Positions 1 to 45,094 of a stretch of 64,000 bases of DNA are shown here, piece after piece. Source of the stretch: Cristatella mucedo (Eukaryota > Bryozoa > Phylactolaemata > Cristatellidae); assembly GCA_009760855.2 (NCBI GenBank), contig WPIO01000009.1:7787501-7851500 (forward strand), given 5' to 3'. Below the pieces are notes generated by a model, which saw only the letters and a list, made by a program, of their open reading frames with translations, made no database searches and was not told the DNA's origin. The translations under genes were made by a program, and so were the position numbers. How positions within the stretch are numbered: position 1 is the first letter of the stretch; each line of letters opens with the position of its first letter.

Positions 1-75
1 ATGCTAATATATAGTGTATTTGATATAAGCCCCCACGTAGAACTCAATCTCTTTCTAGGCACTTTACTTTTGCTT
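1..75 (-). mobile_element. LINE-A/SINE-A tail remnant at window edge
   Basis: TATAAGCCCCCACGTAGAACTCAATCTCTTTCTAGGCACTTTAC is the antisense family tail. Confidence 0.6.
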
Positions 76-336
76 CAGAGGATCTCGCCTCGTCGCCGTA
101 GCTCAAGGTCAAGGTCAGGATTAGCAGCTCTTCGATTGTCGAGTAAGCGCCATAACTCGGCTACACCGCAGCCAGAGCAGGGCAGACGTAGCCGTCCGAA
201 AAGGCGGCGCAGGACAGACGGGAACGCGCCTCGACTACCTAGATCGACCGGCTGCCGTGTTGCAATTATGATTATAAAATAAATATGCATTGCCTCCTAA
301 GAGGACAAAGATTTCTAAAAAAAATACATAATTTAT
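55..336. other. No gene recognised
   Basis: Only tail remnants at the edges (1-75 and 284-318). Confidence 0.4.
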
Positions 337-435
337 TTGCATCGCGCCCTGTGAGAACTCAATCTCTTTCCAGGCGCTTGACGTATGCCGCAGAATTCGA
401 CCCCCCCCCCGACCTCGTCCGAAAAAGACAAGCAT
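337..435 (-). mobile_element. SINE-A
   Basis: Antisense TGCATCGCGCCCTGTGAGAACTCAATCTCTTTCCAGGCGCTT, then a degraded box B and GACCTCGTCCG. A further tail scrap lies at 284-318. Confidence 0.6.
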
Positions 436-507
436 CTTACCTCTGGGCCAAACTTAAGAACTCGGCATACGGCATACTGGAAAAAAGTGAAAGTAAAAGA
501 TAGGACG

Positions 508-592
508 ACCGATTCAAGAGCCCCGTTTGTATAGCGGCAGTGGGCTGTGAAGGCTCGCCCGCCGAAGGACTCGAGCCCACGACTTAGTGGTT
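508..592 (-). mobile_element. SINE-B fragment
   Basis: Antisense GTTTGTATAGCGGCAGTGGGC and AGGACTCGAGCCCACGAC. The middle is shortened. Confidence 0.6.
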
Positions 593-1015
593 GTAGGGCA
601 GCGTTACGAAATTCTTGGGCACGCACAAGTAGATATAAGGCAATTCGCATCGACGGAGTGAATGCAGTGAGAAAACGCGGTTTTTTTCTGCTGTTTTTGA
701 ACGTCGTCAATTGGGGATATGTTATGACTTCGGTCGATAGCAAGTTCAAGGCTGTAGTAGCATACGAACTGGAGGCGTGGTCTTCACAAGGCCCGAGGCT
801 CGTTGTCCGAACAGCTAAGCGACCGTAGTCGAGAGATAAGAAAGGTGGGAAGATGCGAAGCCTGAGGGTCAAGTATTTGAATTAGGTAGCTGCCGGAGCA
901 GGAAAATAAAGAGACCTAACGGTGAGCGACAGAACCTTCAAGTTGATTACCAGTGCAGGTCTTCGAGCAGCCGAGCGCACGGTGCTCGGTTAACGACAGA
1001 TACGACTAGATGCTG
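590..1015 (-). mobile_element. LINE-A C-terminal fragment, old
   Basis: Antisense translation RTTSLGPCEDHASSSYATTA followed by LTTFKNSRKK aligns with RTNLKSFGDRAFSSYAPTAW and LTTFKRNLKT of the young copy. LLEDLHW lies at the far end. Confidence 0.7.
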
Positions 1016-2487
1016 AGTGGTACTAGCTGTAAGGTCTTCTAGCATAGGCCACCGGGCGGACGCGCTTCCAGCCAGCCACGGGCTGGCTGCCAGGTGTTGG
1101 GCACACCCCGGGACGGTTACCAGCTGCCGCCTCTGCCTCGCAGAGGCAGCGGCCGCTTGCCACGTGCTGAGCCACGGCCGGCCGACGCTGCATGCAATCG
1201 CGGCCCGATATAGCCTGGTTCTGGGCCGCATAATCGGAGCTCTTCCGGCCGCTTCGATCGCCTGCACGTCGGCAGGCCGCGCCCTCCCGCTTGCCGGCGG
1301 CGGTCCGGCTCTCAAGCCGTACCTGGCGATAGACAACGGCACTAGTACGATAATCATTTATGTGGCCGTGCCGCTCTTCGGCGTCTCGAGGCAACCCCCT
1401 CGGTGGTGGTGGTGGCCAGGAAAAGTCCGACCATTGCCCGGTCTTTCTGACTGCGGGCTACCGGTCGGCGGTTAGTGAGGGCCTTCGTGGTCGGGGCTCT
1501 CGGAAGCTGGTGGCCAAACGACGAGAAGTCCATTGAGGTCCCCGACGCCATTACCGGCTCAGAAGCCGTGTGGTCCCTGTTCCTGAACCGGGAGGCCCGG
1601 GTAGCACCCGCGACCCCGGCAGGGCAGGGCAGAGCAAAGCCGGCTAATGCAAGTTAAATACTTTAATAAATCTATATATATGTATATATAAAGATCTGCA
1701 TGGAGTGATCTATAGTAGGCAAGAAGGGACGACACAAATACACGCGCCACCTTGGCTGAGGTATCCTTATCTAAAATTGCCCAACTTGTTGTTGTAAGTA
1801 CCCGACGGTATTGACAGCGGAGCTGGTGTGGTCCTTTATTGAACGGTCGCATAGGAACAGGACAACCAGATTTTGTGCACAAACTAAAGTGGATGCGCTG
1901 GCCGAGTCAATTTTGAGAGTTAAACTTTCAATGTTCTGGAGAAACTAGCTTTTCCGATAACTATTAAGTTGGTTTAATCGTGATTTACTTGGAAAGAAAT
2001 TGCTTCAAGTGCGTCGTTTCAAGCGCGAACGTTGGCAATGCAAGCTATCCGGTAATCTGACAGAGTTACGAGCCTGTGGAAGGTACTTGAAGGCTGGGGG
2101 GGGGGCGGGCAAATCAATCAAACCGGTGAAGCTGCACGAACTCACGAAGCTGCACACTCGCTTGCTCGGTGAGTTCTTTTAATATTGGTCTTGATCGCAT
2201 TGGAGACAATTTACTAAGGGCTCAACTCCGAGTGTAGATTGGTCTCTTTCACTCTCTTTGTCTGTCTGTCTCTCTGAAGTCCCGGTCGGTCTCTGTCTGT
2301 CTCTCTGTAACCCTCTCTATTGTTTGTATTCCTCCATCCTCCTATGTCACACCTCTTTCTCTCCGTCCGTCGTTACCAGTGTCTCACTTTCCCCCCTTCT
2401 TCACACCATCTTTCTCCCGTGCGTCGAAATACGTTCATACTCATTCGAGTCACCCTCAAACTATGTATACGCCGTCGCGATGGTTTT
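1016..2487. other. No gene recognised
   Basis: Apart from the LINE-A scrap at 1715-1800 and a short (TA) tract near 1670-1690, nothing recognisable. A GTGAGT donor-like site at 2169 follows an open frame, but no partner exon was found. Confidence 0.5.
1715..1800 (-). mobile_element. LINE-A RT fragment, old
   Basis: Antisense LDKDTSAKVARVFVSSLLAY aligns with LDKDTTSKLVHAFVTSRLDF of the young copy. Confidence 0.65.
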
Positions 2488-2615
2488 ACCCAGCAGTTAA
2501 GGTGCTCGCCCCGAACCGAGGTCAAGGTGAATGCATTTGACGACCGAGGTCGTGGGCTAGAGGCCCGTGGAGTATGTGAAGCTCCTGAATTGAAATTCAA
2601 TTCTCTCTGTACAAA
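2488..2615 (+). mobile_element. SINE-A (tRNA-derived)
   Basis: Box A-like CAGTTAAGGTGCTCGCCCC, box B-like GGTCGTGGGCTAGAGGCC, then GTGAAGCTCCTGAATTG. Complete but diverged. Confidence 0.75.
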
Positions 2616-4700
2616 AAATCCTCATGCAATTAACATGCAATTGTTGGGTGCGAACCAGTTCGAAAAATCGCCGCCAGTACTTCTTCGGTCCCCCGTTTCT
2701 GCTGCCGGGGGGCGGGTAAAGAAGGCTCCGTCGAGCGTTAAGCGGCTCCGGCTCTTGGGCACCGAAAGAGCGATATGCTCTCACACTCGACAAGACAAAA
2801 TGGTGGCCCAAGTGAGAGCCAAACCGTCGAGCCCCCGGCGCAGGCGATAGTTCGGCGGCCTCGAGAACTTAATTGGCCTCGGTGCTAGGGCTGTTAATGT
2901 CATTATGCGCAGCTAAGGCGTGGGAACATTAAAAGGCATACGTCGGCGCTTCCGCAACTATGTCATAAATGCGAATTATCGCTTCCATGGCGATCGCTGC
3001 TGAACCAGGGCGTCCGGAATAGCCGCACCAGAGCGACCTTTCGCATGTCGTAATGTGAGGACAGGAGCAGACGACTCCCGTCCCGAGCTTGGCGATCGTA
3101 CTTGTACTTACCTCGCTCCGTCGAACAATCGGGGTGGGGGCTGCAGCCTCGGATCCGGGGACCGGAGCGACGACCGAGAACTAGTCCCAGTCGGAGCGTT
3201 GACTTCGGAAAAGATGAATGGCGGAAGCGAGCCGCCGGCCGCCTTCTCGGCGGCCAGAGGCTCGCTCGCCCAGCACTGCTGCTCGTCGCTTCAGCTGCCC
3301 GTGCGGCGGACGCCGCCGCCGGGACGAGTGCTCCGCTTCCCGCCCGCCCAGCGATCCAGCATTAAGTGCATCCGCCGCCCGTGCGCTCGCTCCCAGCTCT
3401 CGTAGCACTGGCGACGACTCGGGGCTGCCGAGCTCAGCTCGGCCTTTTAATTCTTATTAACTTAGATGCACGCGCACGCACGCAGATCCAGCTGCGGCCG
3501 ATTGCCCTCCTTCTCCGGGCGATCTCGCTCGACGCAGCCGCCTCTCGTCGGTTCGAGGCCGCCGCTCGCTCTAAGCGACCGCGGCCCGAGCTCCTCCGAA
3601 GCTCGTCGATGGCGACGGCTCGCGGGGGATGCTAGGCCGCGCTGGCTAGGTCGGCGGCGGCGGCCAGCACGAGCTTGCTTTCAACGCGACCGCTGGGCGT
3701 GTGGCCTCCTGCTGCTTCGGCGCCGGCGGTGAATGCTTGCGTGGCTTCGCCGTCCCTCTGGGCAACTCCTCGGAAATGCAAAGTCGAGTTTGCATCACGC
3801 ACGCGGCCTCGAGGTTTGGCCTTCGGCGTCTCAGCTGCCGCAGAAGGCCACCCGAGCGAAGCCAGCAGGCGCCGGGTGCATCCAGGTCTTTGTACTCTGT
3901 CGGGCTGGCGGCCGGCCGACGACTGAGCCGATTCGACGACTGAGCGCATTCGGACCGACGCCGCCGCAGCGACGACCGCCTCTGGCGATCCCACGAGAAA
4001 TCCGCTAGAGGGAGCAGCGAGATCCGTCGCCGTTGGCGCCCCTGCCATCTCGCAGAAGGCGTCCATCCTAGCTACGCTAGCCGTCGAAAAGCAGGCGGTG
4101 CAGCCGGCCAAAGCCAGAGGCCGAAGGGGAGACGCTGGGCCGCGATTCTAGCTCCCATTCGGTCTTCAGCGAGGCCGGCTTGTGAAGCTAGCAGTGGCTC
4201 GCCCTGCACTTCGTCCAAGCGGCTGAAGACCGTGCCGGGAGCGACCGCAGGAGTGTCCAAAAACGCAGCTGCTGCCCACATACCGAAACCGCAGGCGAAA
4301 CCACCGAAAGGAGCCGCTCGCGATTAGACCAGCCAGAGAGCCCCTAAATCTCACGCGTCCACGTCATCGGACAAGACTGTGCTCCCCGGTCGGCTTGCAT
4401 AAGCTCGGAAGCAACAGGGGGTGGGGGGGGGGGCAGAGGCAGGACTCACGAGATCGGCGACCAGTCAGGTTGCAAGGCAGAGATGGTCCGGGTGCTAAAT
4501 AGAGAATTCAAAAGTCGCGGCTACACGTCTAGCTCAGCTCCTTTAAGCTGCAGTATAACCTGCTTAACACCTGCTGTAACTGTACCTTCAAGTCAGGCTT
4601 AACGTGGGCCAAGTCCAAGTTCACTCTCCCTACGGGACCGGCCAAAAGCGGAGGGGGGGCTCATACACTACACGGACGGAACATAGTCCAGCTTTGGGCC
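2616..4700. other. GC-rich stretch, no gene recognised
   Basis: About 3000-4340 is rich in G+C and CpG and is open in many frames on both strands, which is expected from composition. None carries a known motif. Could be a CpG island for a gene outside the window. Confidence 0.4.
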
Positions 4701-4737
4701 CGTGAGTTCCGATGACACGCGTCAGCAGCCAACCTCG

Positions 4738-4920
4738 CATACATACGAGAGCTGTGGAGGTTCACAAGTGCAGCGATTTACATACACCTTCATGTTGACC
4801 AAAGAACAGCGGCAAAACGTAGTGCTGGAGGGAGAAGGCATCTTTGCAGCAACTGCTGATAACATAGTGCAAATTCTGTCCCAGATGGGGATGTTGTCCA
4901 AACTTGATATAACGATATAA
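4738..4920 (+). CDS. Candidate 3' terminal coding exon, unknown protein
   Basis: An open frame ends YESCGGSQVQRFTYTFMLTK, EQRQNVVLEGEGIFAATADN, IVQILSQMGMLSKLDITI, then TAA. Residue composition is balanced and unlike the surrounding GC-rich noise frames, suggesting real coding sequence. I do not recognise the family and could not place upstream exons or a poly(A) signal. If real, the gene runs on the plus strand and converges on UTP3. It could also be a chance frame or a pseudogene fragment. Confidence 0.3.
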   Translation, partial: HTYESCGGSQVQRFTYTFMLTKEQRQNVVLEGEGIFAATADNIVQILSQMGMLSKLDITI

Positions 4921-5636
4921 ATTGAGGACCTGCACTGGTTAGAACTCAGGCCAGCAATTAACCCCCCCCCCAGCCACCGAGCAGCCCAAGCAGCAGCTCA
5001 TATCACGAGTCGAGCTGATCCTAAGTGAGCCCACAGGTCAAGGCCAATCTCTGGTCAAGCACGGGTACTCACTGGCCGTTCCATCGACAAGGTTCGGTAA
5101 ATCGGAATGGCGGTACACAGAAGTCGATTTTAGTTACTAAAAAGCCCTCAGGGTAGTCAGTCATTTGGTCAAGAAGTATCTGCAGGGTCGGCACAGGTCG
5201 TGCTTGAACTGTCAGGTGCACAAAATCATCACTATTACAATCTACTTCACAAGCTCTACAACGAACTTTGAGAGCTGCCGAATCTAAGAGACCAGCGACA
5301 TAGCTCAGTGCAGCTGGCCATCATTTGTTGAGCGAGGTCGGTGCTTTCTGGTGCATTGTCGTTCATACGGCAGGCTAAACTTAAGACGAGGAGGATGAAG
5401 GAGGAGGAGAATGTGGGAGACCAGCCCGGGGTGTCCGACCAGCCACCACTGGCAAAGGGGCGATCGATCGGAGACCGTCAGCAGCGATTGCTGATTCTGC
5501 AGCCGTTCGCACAAGTCTGCCTGCTCCAGGAAGTACTACCACCACCACCTCCAACACCACCGTCACCACCAAGTTCCCAGCAAGGAGGTCACAAGGTCTC
5601 ACGGCATATGGAGAAAGAGCAGCTGCCACCCCAGAA

Positions 5637-5678
5637 GGAGGAGGAGGAGGAGGAGGAGGAGGAGGAGGAGGAGGAAGG
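5637..5678. repeat. (GAG)n triplet repeat
   Basis: A run of GAG/GGA downstream of UTP3 that creates a spurious poly-Glu frame. Confidence 0.95.
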
Positions 5679-6114
5679 AGGAATGGCTGAACCGACCAGG
5701 AAGCTCAACGTCCTCGCTACTGCTGCAGCTGCTGCTGCCGGGTGGCATGCTGGCAGCAGCAGCTGCTGCAAGTAGCGCAGAAACGTGTCAGGAAACCACC
5801 ATCGTTGTCGCTGCTCGAGCGACTAAAACCGCAAATTTCGAGCACGGCGGTGGCTGCTGCTCGGAGGTTCCGGGAAAGAGACGACGAATAAGGAGAAACT
5901 GCAGTTTCTTGGCTTAAATGCATGTGCCAGTCAGCAGCAGCAGCGTATATTGCGTGCGACACGGCAAGACCGGCCACTGACAGCCTGCTGCTGGCCCTGG
6001 CGGCCAGCATCGACCCAAAGAGGTCCTCGCTCCTCCTCTGCCTCCGCCGCACGTCGGAGCGCCGACGAGCGCTGCTCTGCTGCTGCTTCGAGCCACTGGC
6101 CGCTGCCAGGCCGA

Positions 6115-6141
6115 TCTGCCGCTCACTGGTTGAGCGGCAGA
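6115..6141 (-). promoter_or_regulatory. Hairpin in the UTP3 3' UTR
   Basis: Perfect 11-bp inverted repeat (6115-6125 and 6131-6141) with a 5-nt loop, starting 68 nt after the UTP3 stop codon on the transcript. A function in mRNA stability or processing is only inference. Confidence 0.45.
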
Positions 6142-6208
6142 GGTCTTCAGCTCCTAGGCGACCAAGCACGGTCAGTGCAGTTTGACGTGGCGGCGGCAGC
6201 AACAGGGC

Positions 6209-39948
<33,740 letters not shown>

Positions 39949-40829
39949 GGCGGTCTGCAGGTGGTCGCAGGAGTAATGGCCAATGTCCACCTCCGAGCAG
40001 CCGAACACGCGGGACCAGAGTAGGAGAGCACCGCGGATCCAGCTGTATTACCTCCAGCATGTGAGAGGCTGTCAAAGATCCGGTCGGAGTTATTCACTCT
40101 TGCCGGTGCTAAACTATGGTGCCATCAGTAGCTGGTGAACGCTGTTAAAACGGGTACCAGCGCGACTGAAGTCTCGAGAAATAATTGATTTCGTTATATC
40201 TGGCAGTAAATCTGTCAAGCAAGCACGCCGGGCGTGCGCGTCTTCTTCTTACTCCGGCGCCGACGAAGTTGTGCGGTGGCGCCGCGAGGCTGGAGCGGCA
40301 GGGCCAAGCGGCTAGAGTTGCCATCTCCGGCGTCTCCGCGGTCTATGCATCCAGTGCAGGCTACATGGAGCCTCTAGCGGAGCCAGAAGAAGAAGAAGAA
40401 GCTGGGCTGGGCTGCATTTCCCTCCCTACAGCGGTACAGCAGCCTGGGCGGCCCCCCCTATTCCTACCCCCTTGACCGTCGACGAAAGTATGTTCTTATT
40501 CCGCCCGATAAGCAACTGCGGAGTTTGATTTGAATAAATACCCGATTTATGCTATAACCTTTCATTAGTTCCGCCGTCTCTTCGCCTACATGAAAAGCTT
40601 GCGGGTCTTGTCCCCTGCATAAAAAATAGCGGGTCTCACTCACGCCCCCCCTAGATGAAAACCTTGGCCCCGCCACTGCGTAGAGCCCGGGGTTCCAGTC
40701 CCGTCCCCGACCAAAGTCAAATAGGTTTCATTGCAGCAATCTTCTCGTCCTCTGATTAATTTCTATCTCTTCTGCACGAAAAATTACCAACCCTCAGAGG
40801 CTCTCCAGCCCAAATTGTAGAATTACAGA
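39949..40829. other. Upstream region of UTP3
   Basis: Putative promoter side of UTP3. No TATA-like box was seen near the start. No opposite-strand gene recognised. Confidence 0.4.
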
Positions 40830-41095
40830 ATACCCACATTACCGAGTCCGTTCCTTAGTAACATCGAGTATCCCAACAAGATAGGACCTAATCCATTGCA
40901 GCGCAGTGCTAGTGATTCCCAGGCGAAGTGAGAGATACTAGAGATGGACTCGGTGATCGATACGTGACCAAACGCTGCCGAAAATCCAGCTGAAAAATCA
41001 AAGAGATGCATGCCAAGGAATGCATTCCTGAGAAAGTCGTCGTACACCCGCAGTAATGCTGACTCTGTGGAGTGATTAGCTCTACAAAAGCTACT
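40830..41095 (-). mobile_element. LINE-A-related RT fragment, diverged
   Basis: Antisense similarity to the RT segment around 'AAFGSIDH...LSSRLGITGTALQW': AACGCTGCCGAAAATCCAGC, CCCAGGCGAAGTGAG and CCATTGCAGCGCAGTGC line up in order. Confidence 0.6.
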
Positions 41096-41712
41096 AGACC
41101 ACTGCAGATGGCTATAAGTATGGCTGCAAGACTAGTTTGCAAATCCCAGAGGTTTGACCACGTGTCTCCTTTGCTGAACGAGCTCGGATGGCTGCCGGTT
41201 AATCAACGGATATAGAACGAATTTCATACGCTGACCCACAAGGCCAGCCACAGCTTAGCTATTCCATGCCTAGCTGAACTGCTGCTACACCAGTTTCAGC
41301 CTCCTCGTGCCCCCAAGTCCTTTATGGACAGTAAATTAGCTGTTCCATTCCTCCGCTTGAAGACCGGTGGCGACAGAAGCTTTGGCTCTGCAGGTCCTAG
41401 ACTGGAACTCGCTTCCACGATTCTTACGCAACGACAACTACTGTCCTGCTGCCGACTATGACACATCCTTTCCAGAGGTCCTGAGCTGCTACTTCCATGC
41501 CACTCACTACCTTAGCTACTCTCCTGACTCTGCTATGCTTCCCACTTTCTCTTTGTTGCGTGAGATGAAGTCTGTTGGCTACGGAATGCGCACCGAAAGC
41601 CGCTTAGGTTGTGAGTGCCCTATACAAAACTCTCCTGCGTAACACCCACTTAGTCTGTGTGGCTTTGTGGAGTTGCAGACGGAGATACATTACATTACAT
41701 TACAATCAGACC
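41095..41712 (+). mobile_element. LINE-B, 3' part
   Basis: Runs parallel to 52225-52840: GACCACTGCAGATGGCTATAAG, TATGGCTGCAAGACTAGTTTG, GTGTCTCCTTTGCTGAACG, GTGAGATGAAGTCTGTTGGCTAC, ending GAGTTGCAGACGGAGATACATTACATTACATTAC. Confidence 0.75.
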
Positions 41713-42011
41713 GGAACTTACTTGCAATGTTTGAAGTTACAACGCAAGAGTACACTACTCATTCCACTATCTTTGATAGGACCGGCAGTAGAGAGACTGG
41801 GTGGAAGTTGCTTAAGTTCTCCCGGTTTAGGGTTGCCTCCTTAATGAGTGTCTTAACACAGCCTTTTTGAAAGGTGTATGGACAAAACCTGAGACAAATA
41901 ACATTATTATATGAGTTATGCATTGCAGCAGCTAATCCATGCATCGCAGAAGGAGGTTTATGTATAGGTATAAGTGTAGCAGGTAGGGGTATATAGCAGA
42001 AGGAGTATATG

Positions 42012-42168
42012 TAAATAAATAAATAAAATTCATTTATATAGCACCCTAAGAGAACTTAATCTCTATTCAGGCGCTTCACATATGCCTCGGGGCTCCAGCC
42101 CACGACCTCAGTCAGACCTTGGTCGGGGCGAGCACCTTAACCGCTAGACCCAACCAGCTCGGCTGTAC
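42012..42168 (-). mobile_element. SINE-A, full length
   Basis: Antisense: TTATATAGCACCCTAAGAGAACTTAATCTCTATTCAGGCGCTTCACATATGCC, GGGCTCCAGCCCACGACC, GCACCTTAACCGCTAGACCCAACCAGC. Confidence 0.87.
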
Positions 42169-42369
42169 AGGTATAGCAGGGTCTAGACGGCTAGCAGTCT
42201 TCTTCTTACACAAGGAGAGGATTTTCAAGCTGATGTCATTGGTGGCAGGCTTTAATGAGGGCATTAAGGTGCAGTAAGGAATTGACGCAGAGGAGTCTCA
42301 CTCAGTATGAATGCAACCTAGGGGGCGGACTGTGTGATATTTTCTAAGATTACTATTAAGTCAGACTAC

Positions 42370-42545
42370 TGTTCGAGCATCGATCTCAACGGGCAACAAT
42401 CATCCGAGGAACTACTAAAGGACGGGATACCCCTCTATACTTGGTAGGCTTCTTTTTACAATGTATACTCTCCCTCTTTCCGATTGATTTACCAAAAAAT
42501 CCAAGCTTTCATTTCCATGCAGATGACACACACACAGCTATAAAG
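42370..42545 (+). mobile_element. LINE-A RT fragment
   Basis: Diverged match to the young element across 'NGQ.SSEE.LK.G.P', the TATACTCTCCCTCT motif and CATTTCCATGCAGATGACAC, the region of the catalytic box. Confidence 0.6.
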
Positions 42546-42554
42546 TAAAGGTAA

Positions 42555-42715
42555 AGGCTTGCTGATTAAACAACTTCGTTTATATATTGGCAGAAGAGAC
42601 TTAAGCAATTACTCAGCTTGCACTGAGCAATAAAGAGTTGCCTGCTGCAGGTCTCGAACCTGAGACCTGGGTCGTGAAGTTTGAGCACCTTACCTATGGG
42701 TTAAGACCCAGGGAC
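42555..42715 (-). mobile_element. SINE-B, first of a tandem pair
   Basis: Antisense GCTGATTAAACAACTTCGTTTATATATTGGCAG...AGGTCTCGAACCTGAGACC...GGGTTAAGACCC. Confidence 0.78.
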
Positions 42716-42721
42716 AAATAC

Positions 42722-42880
42722 AAGTTAACCGATTAAACAGCTTTTTTACATAGCGACAGAAGAGCCTTAAGGCCTATCACCATCACTTGGAGTTGGCGGC
42801 AAAAGATTGCCTGCTGCAGGACTTTAACCCACGACCTGAGTCTTGAAGTGAGAGCACCTTAGTCCGAGCCCTATGCTTTG
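42722..42880 (-). mobile_element. SINE-B, second of a tandem pair
   Basis: Antisense CCGATTAAACAGCTTTTTTACATAGCGACAGAAGAGCC...AGGACTTTAACCCACGACC...AGCACCTTAG, same orientation as its neighbour. Confidence 0.78.
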
Positions 42881-42954
42881 ATCAATTCCAACATTCAAGA
42901 ACAAGAACATTCAAGAACAAGAACATTCAAGAACAACAAACTTTTTTTTCAAAT

Positions 42955-43895
42955 CCCTAGCTGCATGTATTGCTGACATCCGAACATGAAATGGCAGCAA
43001 ACTCTCTCAAATTGAATGACGATAAAACCAACTTACTATTTTTGGGAAAAACAAATGTGACTCAGGAATTGGAAAGTTTGACACTCAAAACAGGCTATTC
43101 CAGCATAATATCTCTAGCAGAGTATCCACGAAATATGGGTGTCCAGTTACAAAATGACCTTTTACGAGACGACCAAATCATCTCCACAGTCAAATCTGGC
43201 CCAATTTCAGCATGGAAATATTGCAAAAATTCTGGTCTGATTTGATGGGGACACTACATAAAAGTTTATACATGCATTTGTGACATCCCGTCTCGACTTC
43301 TGTAACTCTCTTCTTCCAATTCTTCCGGCCTGTGCAATCAGGCGCTTACAGTTGGTGCAATACTGTGCGGCCACGCTTGTCTGTCGCGAGCGACGCAGTT
43401 GTCACATAACGTCACTTCTCGTGGACCTGCTCTGGCTCCCTATCAAGCAGCTTCTCGACTTTAAGGTTTTGGGACTAATTTTAAGGTCCCTTCACTCTCT
43501 GGCTTCAGCCTACCTATCCGAACTACTTCATAATCTGGCTAGGCATCGCACCACCTGCTCGTCTGACTCAAATCGTTTAGCTGTGCCTCAAACCAACCTC
43601 AAGTCCTTTTGAGACCATACCGTTAACTCCAAAAGTGCGGAAGTCACCCCCGACTGACGGACGTCACGACATCCCCTGATTTGACGGAATTAAAAAAAAG
43701 CTAAAAATACACCTATTCCTCACAGTATTTGCTGAGAGTTATATTTTTTATTCATTTCTCATGTGCTAATGAGTACTTACACTGTGGGCGTTGTCGCTAA
43801 TCATTTCGACTTGCTTTCTTTACTGCATACGTAAAATGCGTAGAAAAAAGTTAAGTTCTCGGAGATCGCAACACAAATGTTATATTATTATTATT
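42955..43895 (+). mobile_element. LINE-A 3' half
   Basis: Carries MAANSLKLNDDKTNLLFLGK, then TSRLDFCNSLLPILPACAIR, VCRERRSCHITSLLVDLLWL, a 3' UTR and (ATT)n. Broken into at least two frames. Truncated at 5'. Confidence 0.88.
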
Positions 43896-44167
43896 ACTAG
43901 CAGCTTGCGCTGACTCACGGGTAACTGGAGGCAAATGTGCGAACGTATACAGCCAAGTGTCGCCAGAGAGCCTGCCGCCTGCGCCGAGGGGTGCCGGTAG
44001 TGGCGGATAGTTGATCTCATCTTGGAGACAGTGCTGTCTGCTGGAAGCATCGTGGGCGACCGCCCTGGAAAGTCTGCTGGAATAGCCGCGTCTCGCGTCG
44101 CTTCATTTGAGGCATTCGCAGCAGTAGCCGCGGCCGTGGCCGATGAGGTCGACCTTATAGCCAGGTG

Positions 44168-44235
44168 TTCGCGGCACCACTTGGTCGGGACGAGCACCTT
44201 AACCACTGGGCCAAACCAGCGCGGTGCAATTTATT
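44168..44235 (-). mobile_element. SINE-A head fragment
   Basis: Antisense TTGGTCGGGACGAGCACCTTAACCACTGGGCCAAACCAGC. The body and tail are absent. Confidence 0.75.
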
Positions 44236-44847
44236 TCAACTGAAACCGAATTATTCCGATAATTGATCTGGCAAGTTTAATCTAGACCTCCAGCACTCTA
44301 GGTGACGTCTTCGCCGCTCCCCGGTCGTGGACACCTTATTTATAAAGCTCTTGGTAAGCGGCGCAGTACCAGGCGCGTAGCTCGGGGGTGTGGGCGTGCG
44401 ATCGCCGTCACGTGGTTCGTAGCTCGCATAGCTCGGGCGGATGTAGATGGGCGGATACAACGGAGCGGCCTATCAGCTTTGCGGGCGGTGCATATGGCGG
44501 GGCCGGGGCGGGCGCCGTGAAGGTGAGTGAGTGAGTGAGTATATCTGCAAGTCGTGGCGCGTAAGTCGCGGTGTACCGCGAAGGTAGAACGGGCTACTAG
44601 CGATATCAGCCGCGGCAGCGGTGGTGGCCCAGCCTCGCGAAATGGCGGCCAAAACCCGCGAAATGGCGGAAGGCAGTTCCGCATGGCGGGGGGGGGTAAC
44701 GTCTCGGGGTCCGCTGCTCCAAGGAAGAAACGGACTAAGTGGACAAAAACCAAGCGCGAGCGCGCGCGCGCGCTAACGGCTTTTGTCTTTCGGTTTGTTA
44801 GGAATTTGTGCGTCTTTGATTTTTTCATTAGATTCTTCTTTTCAGCA

Positions 44848-45047
44848 TGCCGGCGCGCCGCGAATCCTTTGGATTTCGTAGCGTTTCGCCTGCCGCCCCT
44901 GCAGGGCGCATCGAATCTTTAACGCCGCAACCAGACCTGAGAAGGGTTTCGTCTTTGAGCCAGCTCGCACAGCCCACCGCACGGGGCTCCGCCGCAGCCC
45001 GCTCCGACTGGGGTTATTCAAAAGAAGGAGAGAGAGAGACAGACTGA
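44848..45047 (+). CDS. Possible coding exon (Ser/Arg/Ala-rich), unsupported family
   Basis: A pyrimidine tract TTCTTCTTTTCAG precedes ATGCCGGCGCGCCGC, opening MPARRESFGFRSVSPAAPAG and continuing to residue 66. The composition looks like a disordered N-terminus. It runs into a purine-rich tract and then LINE-A sequence, so it may be noise. Confidence 0.15.
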
Positions 45048-45094
45048 CTGACAGTCAGAGAAACGGAGAGAAGGGAAAGAGAGAAGAGAGGGGG

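Larger units (their letters stand above)
4921..6208. other. Downstream flank/3' UTR of UTP3
   Basis: Holds the hairpin at 6115-6141 and the (GAG)n tract. The rest shows CAG/CTG-rich low complexity and no recognised gene. The UTP3 mRNA end lies somewhere here. Confidence 0.5.

Noticed and set aside
3632-4111. 159-residue Ala/Ser-rich minus-strand ORF in a GC-rich stretch
   Set aside because: Expected from base composition, with several overlapping frames open at once. No motif recognised.
5341-5775. 144-residue plus-strand ORF with poly-Glu and poly-Pro
   Set aside because: Created by (GAG)n and other triplet repeats in the UTP3 downstream region. No splice or homology support.
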